DNA of 64,000 nucleotides from Exiguobacterium sp. BMC-KP (GTDB lineage: Bacteria > Bacillota > Bacilli > Exiguobacteriales > Exiguobacteriaceae), in contig NZ_LGIW01000015.1 in the NCBI RefSeq assembly GCF_001275385.1, positions 806,001-870,000 of the forward strand, given 5' to 3'. Of the stretch, positions 17,026 through 26,380 are shown in pieces (the stretch's first letter is position 1; each line of letters begins with the position of its first letter). A program made the position numbers and the translations under genes. Below the pieces are notes generated by a model, which had not been told where the DNA came from, ran no database searches, and worked only from the letters and a program-made list of their open reading frames with translations.

Positions 17026-18075
17026 ATGCGACTGAATATCGGCTTCATCGGCTTTGGCAAAAGCACGACCCGTTACCATCTACCGTACGTGATGATTGAG
17101 GATAACTATCACGTCACCTGGATTTACAATCGGAAGGAAAAACCGGAGCTGTTCGCATCCTACCAGGATCGACTGCCGGACGCCCGTTTTACGACGGACC
17201 TCTCCGAGATGCTTGCTGACCCAAAACTTGACGTTGTCGTCATCAATACACCACCGGCGACTCATTTTGAGTATGCGTTACGCGCGTTGCAACATCAAAA
17301 ACATGTCCTCGTCGAAAAACCGTTTACCGTGACGGAAGAAGAGACGCAACGTTTATTTGCGGAAGCAGCTACGCAAGGCGTTAAAATTCTCGCGTATCAA
17401 AATCGGCGTTACGATAGCGACTTCCAAGTCGTAGCCCAAATCATCCGTTCTGGAAAACTCGGTCGTCTCGTTGAAGTCGTCTCGCATTTTGACTTATTCC
17501 GACCGGAAGCAGCATCAGCGGACGCTCGTCATGAGAATGGAGCGCTCTACGGGCTTGGCGTCCATACGCTCGACCAAATCATCGCCCTATTCGGAAAACC
17601 GGATAAGGTCGCTTTTGACGTGCGCAGTGTTCGACTGCCGAATAATCCAGACGATGCGTTTGCAATCGATCTCTATTACCAGGATCTGAAGGTGAGCGTC
17701 CGGACGAGTCACGTCGCACTCGCTCCGGCACCCCGCTGGATGCTGCACGGGACGAACGGGACATTCATCAAACAACACGTCGACCGACAAGAACTTGATC
17801 TAAAAGCGAACTACTTCCCAGGGGAAGAAGGATTCGGTGAGGATTCCGAAGACGATTATGGTCGTCTAATCTATCACGACGAACATGGTCACTTACAAGA
17901 TGTCCGGATTCCAAGTCCCGTCGGTGATTATGGCAAGCTGTATCGCGCGTTTTATCGTAGTATCGTCGAAGATGCTCCACTTCCGGTCAAGGAAGAGGAT
18001 ACGTTGTTCGTTTCCCATCTGCTTGAACAAGCTTTTGCGCAACCGTCACCATATATCTTAACGGTTAAAAATTAA
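17026..18075 (+). CDS. Gfo/Idh/MocA family oxidoreductase, YhhX type
   Basis: A 349-residue NAD(P)-dependent dehydrogenase. The N-terminal Rossmann segment GFIGFGKSTTRYHLPYV is the form typical of the enterobacterial YhhX group rather than of IolG. The family EKP motif (VLVEKPF, about 97-103) contains the catalytic Lys, and GVHTLDQ carries the His/Asp helix of the C-terminal domain. The substrate is probably a sugar or polyol, by family. It is followed by a strong terminator and lies alone. Confidence 0.8.
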   Translation: MRLNIGFIGFGKSTTRYHLPYVMIEDNYHVTWIYNRKEKPELFASYQDRLPDARFTTDLSEMLADPKLDVVVINTPPATHFEYALRALQHQKHVLVEKPFTVTEEETQRLFAEAATQGVKILAYQNRRYDSDFQVVAQIIRSGKLGRLVEVVSHFDLFRPEAASADARHENGALYGLGVHTLDQIIALFGKPDKVAFDVRSVRLPNNPDDAFAIDLYYQDLKVSVRTSHVALAPAPRWMLHGTNGTFIKQHVDRQELDLKANYFPGEEGFGEDSEDDYGRLIYHDEHGHLQDVRIPSPVGDYGKLYRAFYRSIVEDAPLPVKEEDTLFVSHLLEQAFAQPSPYILTVKN

Positions 18076-18102
18076 ATTTTATTTTGATTTCAGAAAGATG
18101 AC

Positions 18103-18138
18103 AACTCGACTGTGCCTGTAGGCATAGTCGAGTTTTTT
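18103..18138 (+). terminator. Strong terminator after the YhhX-type gene
   Basis: Fourteen-base arms (AACTCGACTGTGCC / GGCATAGTCGAGTT), TGTA loop, then a T run. Confidence 0.85.
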
Positions 18139-18258
18139 TGATATAACCATTACGTGCATTCCTAATTTTTCAGATTTTTCTAAAGAAATGTTGATTATTT
18201 TTTCAAAAAGTTGGGAAAAGAGGAGTGTCTCACCATACTACTTTACAGGGGGTCTATC

Positions 18259-19335
18259 ATGAAACGTTTTATTTCTACATTCTTGGTTGCACTTATCATC
18301 GTTGGCGTACTCAGTCCTTCGTTGATTGCTGAAGCGGCGACAAAATTGACGGTAACGACGGATGTCCTACGCGTCCGTGAAAAACCATCGACGTCGAGTA
18401 AAATACTCGGAAAGATTTACAAAGGCAACGTCTACACATCAAAAGGAACATCTGGCAGCTGGTATAAAATCAGCTACAAATCCCGCACTGGCTACATACA
18501 CAAAGATTATGTCAAATCGTCTTCGTCGAAATACACGTCAACGGGTACGAAGTATACGACAGTCGGAACGCTTAACGTCCGGACGGGAGCAGGAACGAAG
18601 TATAAGGTAGTAGGGCAATTGAATAAAGGTGTTGCTGTCGCGACATATGGGACGTCAGGTAGCTGGACACGGATTCTTTATAAGGGAAGCTATCGTTATA
18701 TCTCGACGCAATACGTGTCGAAGTCAAAACCATCAACATCAACGAAGAAGTTGAATGTCCCGTATTATAACCAATATTCACTTGGTTATCCGTCGGGTTG
18801 TGAGTTCGTCTCGTTGAAGATGGCACTCGAATACAAGAAAAAGGCGGTTTCTGCTGCGTCGCTTTACAATCAGATGCCAAAGAGCATGAAAAATGCGACA
18901 TATAAGAACGGAAAATACTACTGGGCAGATCCTGAAAAAATGTTCACAGGAAATCCAGCTGGCACACTCGATTATTATAAGAACTGGGGCATCTATCCGA
19001 AAGGAATCTTACCACTCGCAAAAAAATACCGCAGTGGTGCTGTTGATATCTCAAAACAAGGTGTTTCAAAGATTGAAAGTGAAATTCGTAGCGGGAATCC
19101 GGTCATCGTTTGGGCAACCGTTGACTTCAAGAATCCATACGGCTACTTCTCTTGGACTAAACCTGATGGTAAGAAATTCACGGGCTATCGCAACTATCAC
19201 GTCATGCTCGTAACAGGTGTTTCAAGCGGCGCGTTTTACGTCTCGGATCCATACCGTGGCAAGTACAGCGTTAGCCGTTCACAGTTCACGTCCGTTTTCA
19301 ATCAAACAGGACAATATGCACTATCTGTTCGCTAA
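18259..19335 (+). CDS. Secreted protein with two SH3 domains and a C39-like cysteine peptidase domain
   Basis: A 358-residue exported protein. A signal peptide (residues 1-27, ending AEAA) is followed by two bacterial SH3 repeats (about 29-85 and 98-150, each with LxVRxxxxTxxKxxGxxxKG) and a C-terminal Peptidase_C39_2-like domain (from about 170). Candidate catalytic residues are Cys in PSGCEFVS, His in NYHVMLV and Asp in VSDPYRG. The SH3 repeats suggest cell-wall binding; the substrate is unknown. ATG 18259 is chosen for its signal peptide and the CAGGGGG upstream. Confidence 0.8.
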   Translation: MKRFISTFLVALIIVGVLSPSLIAEAATKLTVTTDVLRVREKPSTSSKILGKIYKGNVYTSKGTSGSWYKISYKSRTGYIHKDYVKSSSSKYTSTGTKYTTVGTLNVRTGAGTKYKVVGQLNKGVAVATYGTSGSWTRILYKGSYRYISTQYVSKSKPSTSTKKLNVPYYNQYSLGYPSGCEFVSLKMALEYKKKAVSAASLYNQMPKSMKNATYKNGKYYWADPEKMFTGNPAGTLDYYKNWGIYPKGILPLAKKYRSGAVDISKQGVSKIESEIRSGNPVIVWATVDFKNPYGYFSWTKPDGKKFTGYRNYHVMLVTGVSSGAFYVSDPYRGKYSVSRSQFTSVFNQTGQYALSVR

Positions 19336-19342
19336 TCAGTTC

Positions 19343-19374
19343 ATCCGGTCGCTTTTTTGCGACCGGATTTTTTT
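19343..19374 (+). terminator. Terminator after the SH3/C39-like gene
   Basis: ATCCGGTCGC / GCGACCGGAT arms and a run of seven T. Confidence 0.85.
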
Positions 19375-19487
19375 AATTGTTTTTCAAGTCAAGGCTGTCT
19401 TTGGTCGAAAATCTACCGTAAAATGAAGGGATTCACCTGCTAGGTGTGTAAAAGAATGTCAATGTATCCATGAAAGGAAGTGAAGAG

Positions 19488-21188
19488 ATGGAAGATCCAC
19501 GGATCACGCGTCTCGAACAGGAGGTCGCAGCGTTACGACAACGGGTTGCGAAGCTTGAAGATCAGCATGTCGCTCCCGTCGCACCTGAACCAATCGAACC
19601 AGCGTCAAGTATCGAACGCCCGAAACCACGTCCTGCTTATACGAAACGAAAACCAGTCGTCCCTCAGCCGACAATAAAAGAAAAACGATCGCGCGAAGAA
19701 TGGGAACAGGTCATTGCGACCGTCTGGTTACCACGCATTGGAGCGATATTCGCAGCGCTCGGTGCCTTGTTTCTCTTCTCTTATGCATCCGTTGCCGGTT
19801 TGATCAGCCCACCAGTCCGAATCGGGAGTGGGGTATTGATCGGTCTACTCGTCATCGCTCTTGGAGAATATCAGTATGAGAAAAAACGGCGCGAGCTCGG
19901 CGTCGGACTCGTCGCGACTGGAACGATTGTCTCCTTAGCAGCATTATTTGCTGGAATGGCCTTATATCAATTTTATCCACCATCTTTAGCTTTTTTACTT
20001 GAGCTCGTCGTCGTCTTCATTGCGTACGGATTAATGCTCTGGATGCGGTCGCAAGCCTTGTTAGTCCTTGTGTCCATCACTGGCTTCTTATTACCGTATC
20101 TACAACTATCGGACGACCCGAATTTACCGCTCTTCTTACTATACGAAGTCGTCCTTTTCGCAGCGATCTTCTTCGCCGTTGATCGACTGAAAGCAAAGAA
20201 GGCGTTCGTGTTTGCTTGGGTCATCTTTACGATTGCACTCGCGTTTGGTCTACTGTCGTTGACGCTCTCTTGGTACGACTATGATGCACCGCGCCTTGAT
20301 GAATGGTCGGTATTGCTCGCGACACTCTTTGGTTACGGTGCGACTTCATTTGTCGGAAGACGCATCCAGTTTCAACCGAACGTTCCAAGCTGGCTGGCTG
20401 GAGGTGTCGTCATCCTGGCGTTACTGATTCTCGATTGGTCGTTCGGAGCACTTGCAGCGATTCTGTTCGCTGGCATTGCCTACTTCCTTGCTGAACGGTT
20501 GAAGGATCCCGCCCAAAACGGAGTCGGGCACATTGCTTTACTAGCTGCTGTCCTGTTGATTCCAGCCGATGAACTTAGCTGGACGTATCAATTGCGTTAT
20601 CTTCTAATTGCCGGCTTGATTGCTGCATTTTGGTTTGTTCCGCGTGCACGAATGCCGCATCAACGATTGTTCAACGTCGGCTTGTACGTCATCTTCATTT
20701 TCTCGGCTGTCGCCGACTATGAAACCTATCAACGACTCGGTCTTTCGTATGCGTTGACGGTGCTCGCGATGATTCTTGCTTCGACGGCATTCGTCTTACT
20801 TCTCGTTCGGACGCATCATGACCCTGTCTGGAAGGGGGCGTGGCAACTCGTACTCGTCTTAGCTGCGATTGGCGTCTTTACGACCTATACGTTGATCATC
20901 ATGGAACTACCGTTCTATCGTGGTCTTGAGGAAACGGCGCGCAGTACGACATTGTCCGCTGCCTATATCGTCCTGGCACTCGTACTCGTTGCCATCGGAC
21001 GCATGCGGACATCGTCGACGTGGCGGCTGTCCGGGTTATTGTTACTGACGGTCAGTGCCGTCAAACTCTTGCTGTTCGATTTGTCGTTCCTAAGTTTGTT
21101 CCAAAAAGCGTTCGTCTTCATTGGCTTCGGAATCGTTACGTTCATCATTTCACGGACGTACTTCAAAAAACGAAAAGAAAAAGTCTGA
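19488..21188 (+). CDS. DUF2339-type polytopic membrane protein
   Basis: A 566-residue protein with an N-terminal coiled coil (LEQEVAALRQRVAKLE, about 8-23), a Pro/Lys-rich linker, then around sixteen hydrophobic helices to the C-terminus. The arrangement (coiled coil, WLPRIGAIFAALGALFLF start of the membrane part, KLLLFDL near the end) matches DUF2339 proteins, whose function is not established. ATG 19488 follows AAAGGAAG by seven bases, so the upstream ATG 19470 is rejected. Confidence 0.75.
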   Translation: MEDPRITRLEQEVAALRQRVAKLEDQHVAPVAPEPIEPASSIERPKPRPAYTKRKPVVPQPTIKEKRSREEWEQVIATVWLPRIGAIFAALGALFLFSYASVAGLISPPVRIGSGVLIGLLVIALGEYQYEKKRRELGVGLVATGTIVSLAALFAGMALYQFYPPSLAFLLELVVVFIAYGLMLWMRSQALLVLVSITGFLLPYLQLSDDPNLPLFLLYEVVLFAAIFFAVDRLKAKKAFVFAWVIFTIALAFGLLSLTLSWYDYDAPRLDEWSVLLATLFGYGATSFVGRRIQFQPNVPSWLAGGVVILALLILDWSFGALAAILFAGIAYFLAERLKDPAQNGVGHIALLAAVLLIPADELSWTYQLRYLLIAGLIAAFWFVPRARMPHQRLFNVGLYVIFIFSAVADYETYQRLGLSYALTVLAMILASTAFVLLLVRTHHDPVWKGAWQLVLVLAAIGVFTTYTLIIMELPFYRGLEETARSTTLSAAYIVLALVLVAIGRMRTSSTWRLSGLLLLTVSAVKLLLFDLSFLSLFQKAFVFIGFGIVTFIISRTYFKKRKEKV

Positions 21189-21190
21189 TG

Positions 21191-21232
21191 AAAAGCTTGG
21201 ATTGGTCAAAATGACCGATTCAAGCTTTTTTA
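21191..21232 (+). terminator. Terminator before the iron-uptake operon
   Basis: Eighteen-base imperfect arms around AAA, ending in a T run; insulates efeO from the upstream gene. Confidence 0.75.
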
Positions 21233-21249
21233 TTGCTCAAAAGTTTTTA

Positions 21250-21279
21250 TTGATAACGATTATCATTGTCGTTTATACT
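21250..21279 (+). promoter_or_regulatory. Promoter overlapped by a Fur box, upstream of efeO
   Basis: TTGATA (21250-21255), 18 bases, TATACT (21274-21279). Bases 21252-21270 match the 19-bp Fur consensus at about 16 positions and cover the -35 and spacer. Iron-replete Fur would block RNA polymerase, so the operon should be induced by iron limitation. Confidence 0.85.
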
Positions 21280-21320
21280 GATGAAGGAACTGACTTAATT
21301 AGTAACAGGGGGAACTATAC

Positions 21321-22139
21321 ATGAAACAAGCATTACTGATGACAGGGGCACTCACGATTGTTTTAGCGGGTTGTAGCGAAGCAAAACAAGCGGAGACACC
21401 GGCACCGAAAAAACCGAATTTCGATCAGGTCGTCACCGATTACCGAACGTATGCGATTAATGAAATCGATACATTTGTCCGTGAAACAGAAAAATTCACC
21501 GATGCTGTTCAAGCTGGCAAGTTAGAAGAGGCAAAAGCGTTGTACGCGCCAACGCGGATGTACTACGAACGTGCAGAACCGATTGCAGAAGTGTTCGGAG
21601 ACCTCGATCCAAAAATCGACGCCCGAGCAGGCGACGTCAAAGCTTCTGAATGGGGTGGCTATCACCGGATTGAGCAAGGATTATTCGAAAAGGGAACGAC
21701 AAAAGGATATGAAGCGTACGCGAAACAATTGATGAAAGACGTCCATTTACTACGAGCAAAGGTCGAGACGGTCGACGTGACACCAGAATTACTCGTTACC
21801 GGGGCGACGGATTTACTCAACGAAGTCTCGACATCCAAAGTGACGGGTGAAGAAGACCGTTATTCGCATACGGACTTATATGACTTCGCAGCAAACGTCG
21901 AGGGTGCTGAAAAAATTTACGAGCTACTGAATCCAGCACTTCAGAAACAAGATGCAGCATTATCAAAAGAAATCGCGGCTCGCTTTAAGGATGTCCACGC
22001 CTTACTCGACGCCAAGAAAAAGGGTGATGGTTATGTCTTATACACAAGTCTCTCGAAACAAGACGTTAAGCAGATGAGTGTCGCAATCAACGAACTCGCT
22101 GAACCGCTCTCGAAGATGGGCATCGTATTGGAGGGATAA
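21321..22139 (+). CDS. efeO: Iron-uptake lipoprotein EfeO/EfeM (peptidase M75-like)
   Basis: A 272-residue lipoprotein: signal sequence with lipobox LAGC (Cys at residue 17), then an imelysin/EfeM helical domain. The metal-site motif G-x-H-x-x-E is present as GYHRIEQ (about 113-119). It is expected to sit outside the membrane and hand iron to the FTR1 permease. The cupredoxin domain of long EfeO proteins is absent, as in other Gram-positive EfeM forms. First gene of the operon, preceded by a Fur box and CAGGGGGAAC. Confidence 0.9.
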   Translation: MKQALLMTGALTIVLAGCSEAKQAETPAPKKPNFDQVVTDYRTYAINEIDTFVRETEKFTDAVQAGKLEEAKALYAPTRMYYERAEPIAEVFGDLDPKIDARAGDVKASEWGGYHRIEQGLFEKGTTKGYEAYAKQLMKDVHLLRAKVETVDVTPELLVTGATDLLNEVSTSKVTGEEDRYSHTDLYDFAANVEGAEKIYELLNPALQKQDAALSKEIAARFKDVHALLDAKKKGDGYVLYTSLSKQDVKQMSVAINELAEPLSKMGIVLEG

Positions 22140-22141
22140 GC

Positions 22142-23374
22142 ATGAAACCACTACAAGAAGGCGTCACGCGGCGTGATGTCCTAAAAGTCGCCGGATTGAC
22201 AAGTCTCGGTGCTGCTCTGTACGCCAGTGGTCTTGAGAAATTTCTTCCTCGAACGTTGACCGTAGAAGCGAGTGATCAAGAGCCGTTTTACGGGACGTAC
22301 CAAGCAGGAATTCTAACGCCACCACAAAATCATGTCCAAGTCGTGGCGTTTGATATCAAGACGGAGCGACGCGATGAACTCGTTGATTTACTAAAACGCT
22401 GGACGCGGTTATGTGCCCGACTTGCGGCCGGGTTACCTTACGGAGATTCTGACTCCCGTTATGTCCCACCGGAAGACACAGGAGAGGCGGACGGATTATC
22501 TGCCGGTCACTTGACGTTTACGTTCGGTTGCGGCCCGAGTCTATTTGACGGTCGTTTCGGAATCGGACATAAGCGACCGGACGCCCTCCAACCGTTGCCA
22601 ACGTTTGATCTTGACCGCTTAGACGAAAAATGGAGCGGAGGCGATCTTGTCGTCCAAGTGTGTGGGGACGATGCTCAAGTCGTCTTCCATGCAATTCGTA
22701 ATCTCGTTCGTGTTGGTCGCGGAACAGTCGCGATGCGCTGGTCCCAAGCTGGCTTCCAGCGTAGTAAAGCAGCAGATGCGTCTGGCGGCACACCGCGCAA
22801 TCTGTTTGGCTTTAAGGACGGGACCGGTAATCCCGACGTCTCAAAGAAACAGGTCCGTAAAGACGCTCTCTTTTGCCAGTGGCAGGACGGGACACCGTGG
22901 CTGACTAACGGATCATTTCTCGTTGTTCGACGAATTCAGATGCATCTTGAAGTCTGGGACCGGACGATTTTGAAAGAACAGGAACGGACCTTCGGACGCG
23001 AACGCGCTTCCGGGGCACCACTTGGTTCAAAGGATGAGTTCGCTTCTGTTACACCAGCGAAACGGCAGGCGCGTGGCGAAGCTGCCTTACCGACGGATTC
23101 CCATACAGCCGTTGCGCACGGTGACGGGAAGACAGCGATTTTACGCCGTTCCTACTCGTATCAGGACGGAATCGATGAAAAAACGGGCGCCCTCGACGCG
23201 GGGCTACTCTTTTTGTCATATCAGCGGTCGCCGAAACAATTCATCGAGATTCAACGCCGGCTTGCCGCGCAAGATCGACTGAATGAATACATTACGCACC
23301 GGGGGAGCGCTATCTTTGCTTGCTTTGGTGGAATCTCGAAAGGAGGCTACATTGGTGATGCGTTATTTGCGTAA
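22142..23374 (+). CDS. efeB: Tat-exported DyP-type peroxidase (deferrochelatase) EfeB
   Basis: A 410-residue haem peroxidase. The twin-arginine signal TRRDVLKVAG is at residues 9-18, so export is folded via Tat. The DyP signature FGFKDGTGNP (about 221-230, catalytic Asp) and the later ILRRSYSY segment with an upstream His for haem binding are present. In this operon type it is thought to oxidise Fe(II) or strip iron from haem for uptake. It begins two bases after the efeO stop with GGAGGG as ribosome site, and its end overlaps efeU. Confidence 0.9.
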   Translation: MKPLQEGVTRRDVLKVAGLTSLGAALYASGLEKFLPRTLTVEASDQEPFYGTYQAGILTPPQNHVQVVAFDIKTERRDELVDLLKRWTRLCARLAAGLPYGDSDSRYVPPEDTGEADGLSAGHLTFTFGCGPSLFDGRFGIGHKRPDALQPLPTFDLDRLDEKWSGGDLVVQVCGDDAQVVFHAIRNLVRVGRGTVAMRWSQAGFQRSKAADASGGTPRNLFGFKDGTGNPDVSKKQVRKDALFCQWQDGTPWLTNGSFLVVRRIQMHLEVWDRTILKEQERTFGRERASGAPLGSKDEFASVTPAKRQARGEAALPTDSHTAVAHGDGKTAILRRSYSYQDGIDEKTGALDAGLLFLSYQRSPKQFIEIQRRLAAQDRLNEYITHRGSAIFACFGGISKGGYIGDALFA

Positions 23375-25031
23375 TCTTATCCTTTTACTTGTACTCCTTG
23401 TAGCCGGTCAACACGCGGTGCCTGTCCATGCCGCTTCGACGGACGATCTTTATGTCGCGATCGGACAAGCGCTGTCTGCTGTCGCAAGTGAAGATCGCAC
23501 AGCACTCAATCAAGCAATCAATGAACTGGATCAAGCTGCTCACGACTTACCTGAACAGCAAACGGCAATCACAAAAGCCGTAAAACAGGTCGATGCCAAT
23601 CGGTCGGCAGCGTTTCCCGAGGTCCGCGAGCAACTGACAACACTTTCTGCCGCTGTCCGAAAACAGGAAGAAGCAACGAAACCGAAGACGGATCCGGTTG
23701 CGAAGGCAAAGGTTAAACAGTTACTCTCATTAACTCAAGAGATGCGTCAGGTCAAAGCAAGTGAACGCCAGGCAGCAGAACAACAATTGTTAACCGCTTG
23801 GTCGTCGCATGAAAGTCTTGTTCGCAATGAGAGTGTCGGCCACTATGGCAACATCGAGATGGCGCTTGCCTCAATCCGGATTGCAGCGGCGCGAAAGCCC
23901 GCGGATACGAAAGAGTGGGCGGCGGCACTTGATCAATTTGATATTGCGGTTCAGTCATTCCTCGACGGAGATCAAGTCAAAGCGAAGAAAACAGGACTCC
24001 AGTCTTTGCTGACACCGCTCGAACAAGCGCAAACCGCACTTGCAGCAAACGACTTACCTAAAGCAAAACAGGCACTGGAATCGTTTCTGAAGACATGGCC
24101 ACGCGCAGAAGGGGAAGTCCGAACTCGCAATGAAGGGCTCTATTCCCAGCTGGAGTCGGACGTTCCGCTATTACTCGCTCGTTTGACGCCTGAAACACGG
24201 AAAGCGACCGCACAAGAACTCCAGTCGTTCGAAAATGCTATTGCACAATTACAAACTAAGACCCGCTACACGTTTGTCGATGCGATGCTTGTCATGTTGC
24301 GCGAAGGTCTCGAAGCGTTACTAATTGTCAGCGCGCTCGTTGCCTTCGCACGGAAAAGTCAGTCGAAACAAGAAGGGAAGGTCTGGGCAGGTGCTGGTCT
24401 TGGTCTGTTAGCGAGTGGTCTGTTAGCGCTTATCTTACAGACAGTCTTCCAAGCTTCGTTCGCGGCAACGGGTCGGGAACAAATCGAAGGCTATACGGGC
24501 ATCGTCGCGGTCGTTGTCATGTTGTTCGTCGGCTACTGGTTGCACTCAAAGAGCGCTGTCGCCAAACGAAAACACTTTTTATCGACGCTTTCAACGACAT
24601 CCTTGTTCTTCGTCAGTTTTTTGACGATTTTCCGAGAAGGAGCAGAGACATTGTTATTCTATATCGGAATGGCACCAGCGATGACGAAGACCGCCTTACT
24701 GTCAGGAATCGGGCTCGCAATCGTCATCATCGGTCTTGTCTCATATGCCGTCATCCAAATCGGTGTCCGCTTACCGATTCATCGTTTGTTCCAAGTCGCG
24801 TCATGGTTGATTTATCTGATGGCGTTTAAGATTCTTGGGACAAGTCTACACGCGTTGCAACTGACGAACGTCTTGCCAATTCATCCGATTAATGGACTTG
24901 GAACGGTTGGTTGGCTCGGTTTTTATCCGACGCTAGAGACGCTCGTACCACAAGTCGCCCTCATCGTGCTGGTTGCTTTGTTTACAACGTGGCAAAAGCG
25001 GCGTGCGTCATCAATCCAGAAAGCAGCTTGA
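23355..25031 (+). CDS. efeU: FTR1-type iron permease EfeU with long extracytoplasmic N-terminus
   Basis: A 558-residue protein. The N-terminal signal (LRNLILLLVLLVAG, ending VHAA) leads into ~300 residues of soluble helical, coiled-coil-like sequence outside the membrane, then about seven membrane helices. Both FTR1 iron motifs R-E-x-x-E are present: REGLEALL and REGAETLL. The start is uncertain among TTG 23352, GTG 23355 and ATG 23358; AAAGGAGG ends at 23346, favouring 23352 or 23355. It overlaps efeB by about 20 bases. The gene order O-B-U matches staphylococcal fepABC rather than Bacillus ywbLMN. Confidence 0.88.
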   Translation: MMRYLRNLILLLVLLVAGQHAVPVHAASTDDLYVAIGQALSAVASEDRTALNQAINELDQAAHDLPEQQTAITKAVKQVDANRSAAFPEVREQLTTLSAAVRKQEEATKPKTDPVAKAKVKQLLSLTQEMRQVKASERQAAEQQLLTAWSSHESLVRNESVGHYGNIEMALASIRIAAARKPADTKEWAAALDQFDIAVQSFLDGDQVKAKKTGLQSLLTPLEQAQTALAANDLPKAKQALESFLKTWPRAEGEVRTRNEGLYSQLESDVPLLLARLTPETRKATAQELQSFENAIAQLQTKTRYTFVDAMLVMLREGLEALLIVSALVAFARKSQSKQEGKVWAGAGLGLLASGLLALILQTVFQASFAATGREQIEGYTGIVAVVVMLFVGYWLHSKSAVAKRKHFLSTLSTTSLFFVSFLTIFREGAETLLFYIGMAPAMTKTALLSGIGLAIVIIGLVSYAVIQIGVRLPIHRLFQVASWLIYLMAFKILGTSLHALQLTNVLPIHPINGLGTVGWLGFYPTLETLVPQVALIVLVALFTTWQKRRASSIQKAA

Positions 25032-25050
25032 TTCATTTTTCAATTTTAGG

Positions 25051-25075
25051 TTTCATCTATTATGTTTCGGGTATA
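25051..25075 (+). promoter_or_regulatory. SigB-type promoter
   Basis: GTTTCA (25051-25056), 13 bases, GGGTAT (25070-25075), close to the GTTTAA-N12-15-GGGTAT consensus. It lies 43 bases before the start of a YflT-like general stress gene, which supports the assignment. Confidence 0.75.
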
Positions 25076-25117
25076 ACTTCCTATCAGCAGCTTACTGCAT
25101 GAAGGAGAGGGATTTTT

Positions 25118-25579
25118 ATGCTTGAAACACGCATCGTGCGAAACATGACCGCTGTCGACGCAGAAGTGACGAGCCTCAAATCAAGTGGCTATTCGAATAA
25201 ACAGATTTACATCTTTGCAAAAGACGAAGAACTCGCGGAACGCATCGCGAATGATACACAGACGTTACCGTACCGCGTAACGAAAAAGTCGTTCTTCGAT
25301 ACCTTGTTGTCAGCCGTCCGGAGCAACCGAAAAGACCGGATCGCGCAATTATCCGAACTCGGCATGACGAAAGATGTCGCTGAAGGGCTAGAAGACGAAG
25401 TCCGTCACGGTCGGATCGTCATCGTTGGATCGAAATCCGACTTACTGAACCCAGCGTTTGCAGCGTCTTATGTGACAGATGAAGCAACAGATTATGGAGC
25501 TGGTGTACCTAAGCTTGAGGATGAAGAAACGACGACGACGTTACCCGCGGATCAAAATGTAAAGTTAAAAGATGAATAA
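25118..25579 (+). CDS. General stress protein, YflT/GSP17M-like
   Basis: A 153-residue soluble protein resembling the N-terminal ~100-residue stress domain of YflT-type proteins: VDAEVTSLKSSGYSNKQIYIFAKDEE near the start, then GMTKDVAEGLEDEVRHGRIVIVG (about 86-108). The acidic C-terminal tail is less conserved. The molecular function of the family is not established. AAGGAGAGG precedes the ATG. A SigB-type promoter upstream predicts induction by general stress. Confidence 0.75.
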   Translation: MLETRIVRNMTAVDAEVTSLKSSGYSNKQIYIFAKDEELAERIANDTQTLPYRVTKKSFFDTLLSAVRSNRKDRIAQLSELGMTKDVAEGLEDEVRHGRIVIVGSKSDLLNPAFAASYVTDEATDYGAGVPKLEDEETTTTLPADQNVKLKDE

Positions 25580-25586
25580 TACTTAA

Positions 25587-25624
25587 GCCTTCTGTTTCTC
25601 CGTTTAGAGACAGGAGGTTTTTGT
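25587..25624 (+). terminator. Terminator after the stress gene
   Basis: Arms CCTTCTGTTTCT / AGACAGGAGG with wobble pairs, then TTTTTG. Confidence 0.6.
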
Positions 25625-25672
25625 TTAGCCTTCTCTTGGAAGGGAATGGGAAAGCTGAGAGGAGGAAGAATG

Positions 25673-26038
25673 ATGCATTTCTTATATATCGGCTATTACA
25701 ATGCGGAACAAATGGACGCTTTATCGAAAGATGAAATCAATACGTTGATGGCTCGATGTGACTCACTTATGGAGACGTTCAATGAACAAGTCAATATCAT
25801 TTCAGACTGGCACCCGGGTCTAGCGACACAAGCATTTTATTGGAAGGATGGAGTCGTACAGAAAAAAGTAGAACCGGATCGTACGCATGGAGAACAAATC
25901 GGTAGTCTGATTGTCTTTGAAGCACGGGATTTTGATCAGGCGATGGAACTCGCTTCTCTTCACCCGACAACTCAAGTCGCAGAAGGGGAAATTTACGGCT
26001 GGCATGCTGAAATCCGTCCGTTATCGGAGGAATCCTGA
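25673..26038 (+). CDS. YCII-related domain protein
   Basis: A 121-residue ferredoxin-like-fold protein of the YCII type: MHFLYIGYYNAE at the start, the central QIGSLIVFEARDFDQAMELASLHPT matching the YCII helix, and a C-terminal strand ending AEIRPL. Some relatives act on small aromatic metabolites, but most are uncharacterised. Of the two adjacent ATGs (25670, 25673) the second has the better 7-base spacing from AGGAGG. The stop overlaps the next start (TGATG). Confidence 0.65.
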   Translation: MHFLYIGYYNAEQMDALSKDEINTLMARCDSLMETFNEQVNIISDWHPGLATQAFYWKDGVVQKKVEPDRTHGEQIGSLIVFEARDFDQAMELASLHPTTQVAEGEIYGWHAEIRPLSEES

Positions 26039-26334
26039 TGTATGGATTATTAACGACGTTTACGACCCAACCTGAGCAACGCGATCAAGTTACCCGTTTA
26101 CTACTTGAAGCAGCAACTTCTTTAGAAACACATCCAGACTGTCACCAGTACATCATTAGTATTTCAGAAGAACCTGATGTTTTGTATGTCCGCGAAATTT
26201 GGACGGATGCCAGTGCGCATCTTGCATCCTTAGAGTTACCTCTGACACGTCAATTGATTGCGCAAGCACGACCATTGCTCCAACACGTCGAACGTGTTCT
26301 TGAGGATCGTCCCATTGGAGGAAAAGGCTTATAA
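26038..26334 (+). CDS. Antibiotic biosynthesis monooxygenase (ABM) domain protein
   Basis: A 98-residue ABM-fold protein: strand MYGLLTTFTTQPEQRDQV, helix LLLEAATSLETHPDCHQY, strand VLYVREIWTDASAHLAS. Such proteins are small dimeric oxygenase- or isomerase-like enzymes; the substrate is unknown. Translation is coupled to the YCII gene by a one-base stop/start overlap, so the two probably act together on a small metabolite. Confidence 0.7.
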   Translation: MYGLLTTFTTQPEQRDQVTRLLLEAATSLETHPDCHQYIISISEEPDVLYVREIWTDASAHLASLELPLTRQLIAQARPLLQHVERVLEDRPIGGKGL

Positions 26335-26341
26335 TGGTAAA

Positions 26342-26373
26342 CAAAAACCCCTTCTTTTACGTAAGAAGGGGTT
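26342..26373. terminator. Bidirectional terminator
   Basis: AACCCCTTCTT / AAGAAGGGGTT arms between convergent genes; strong T run on the minus-strand side. Confidence 0.75.
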
Positions 26374-26380
26374 GAATCGT

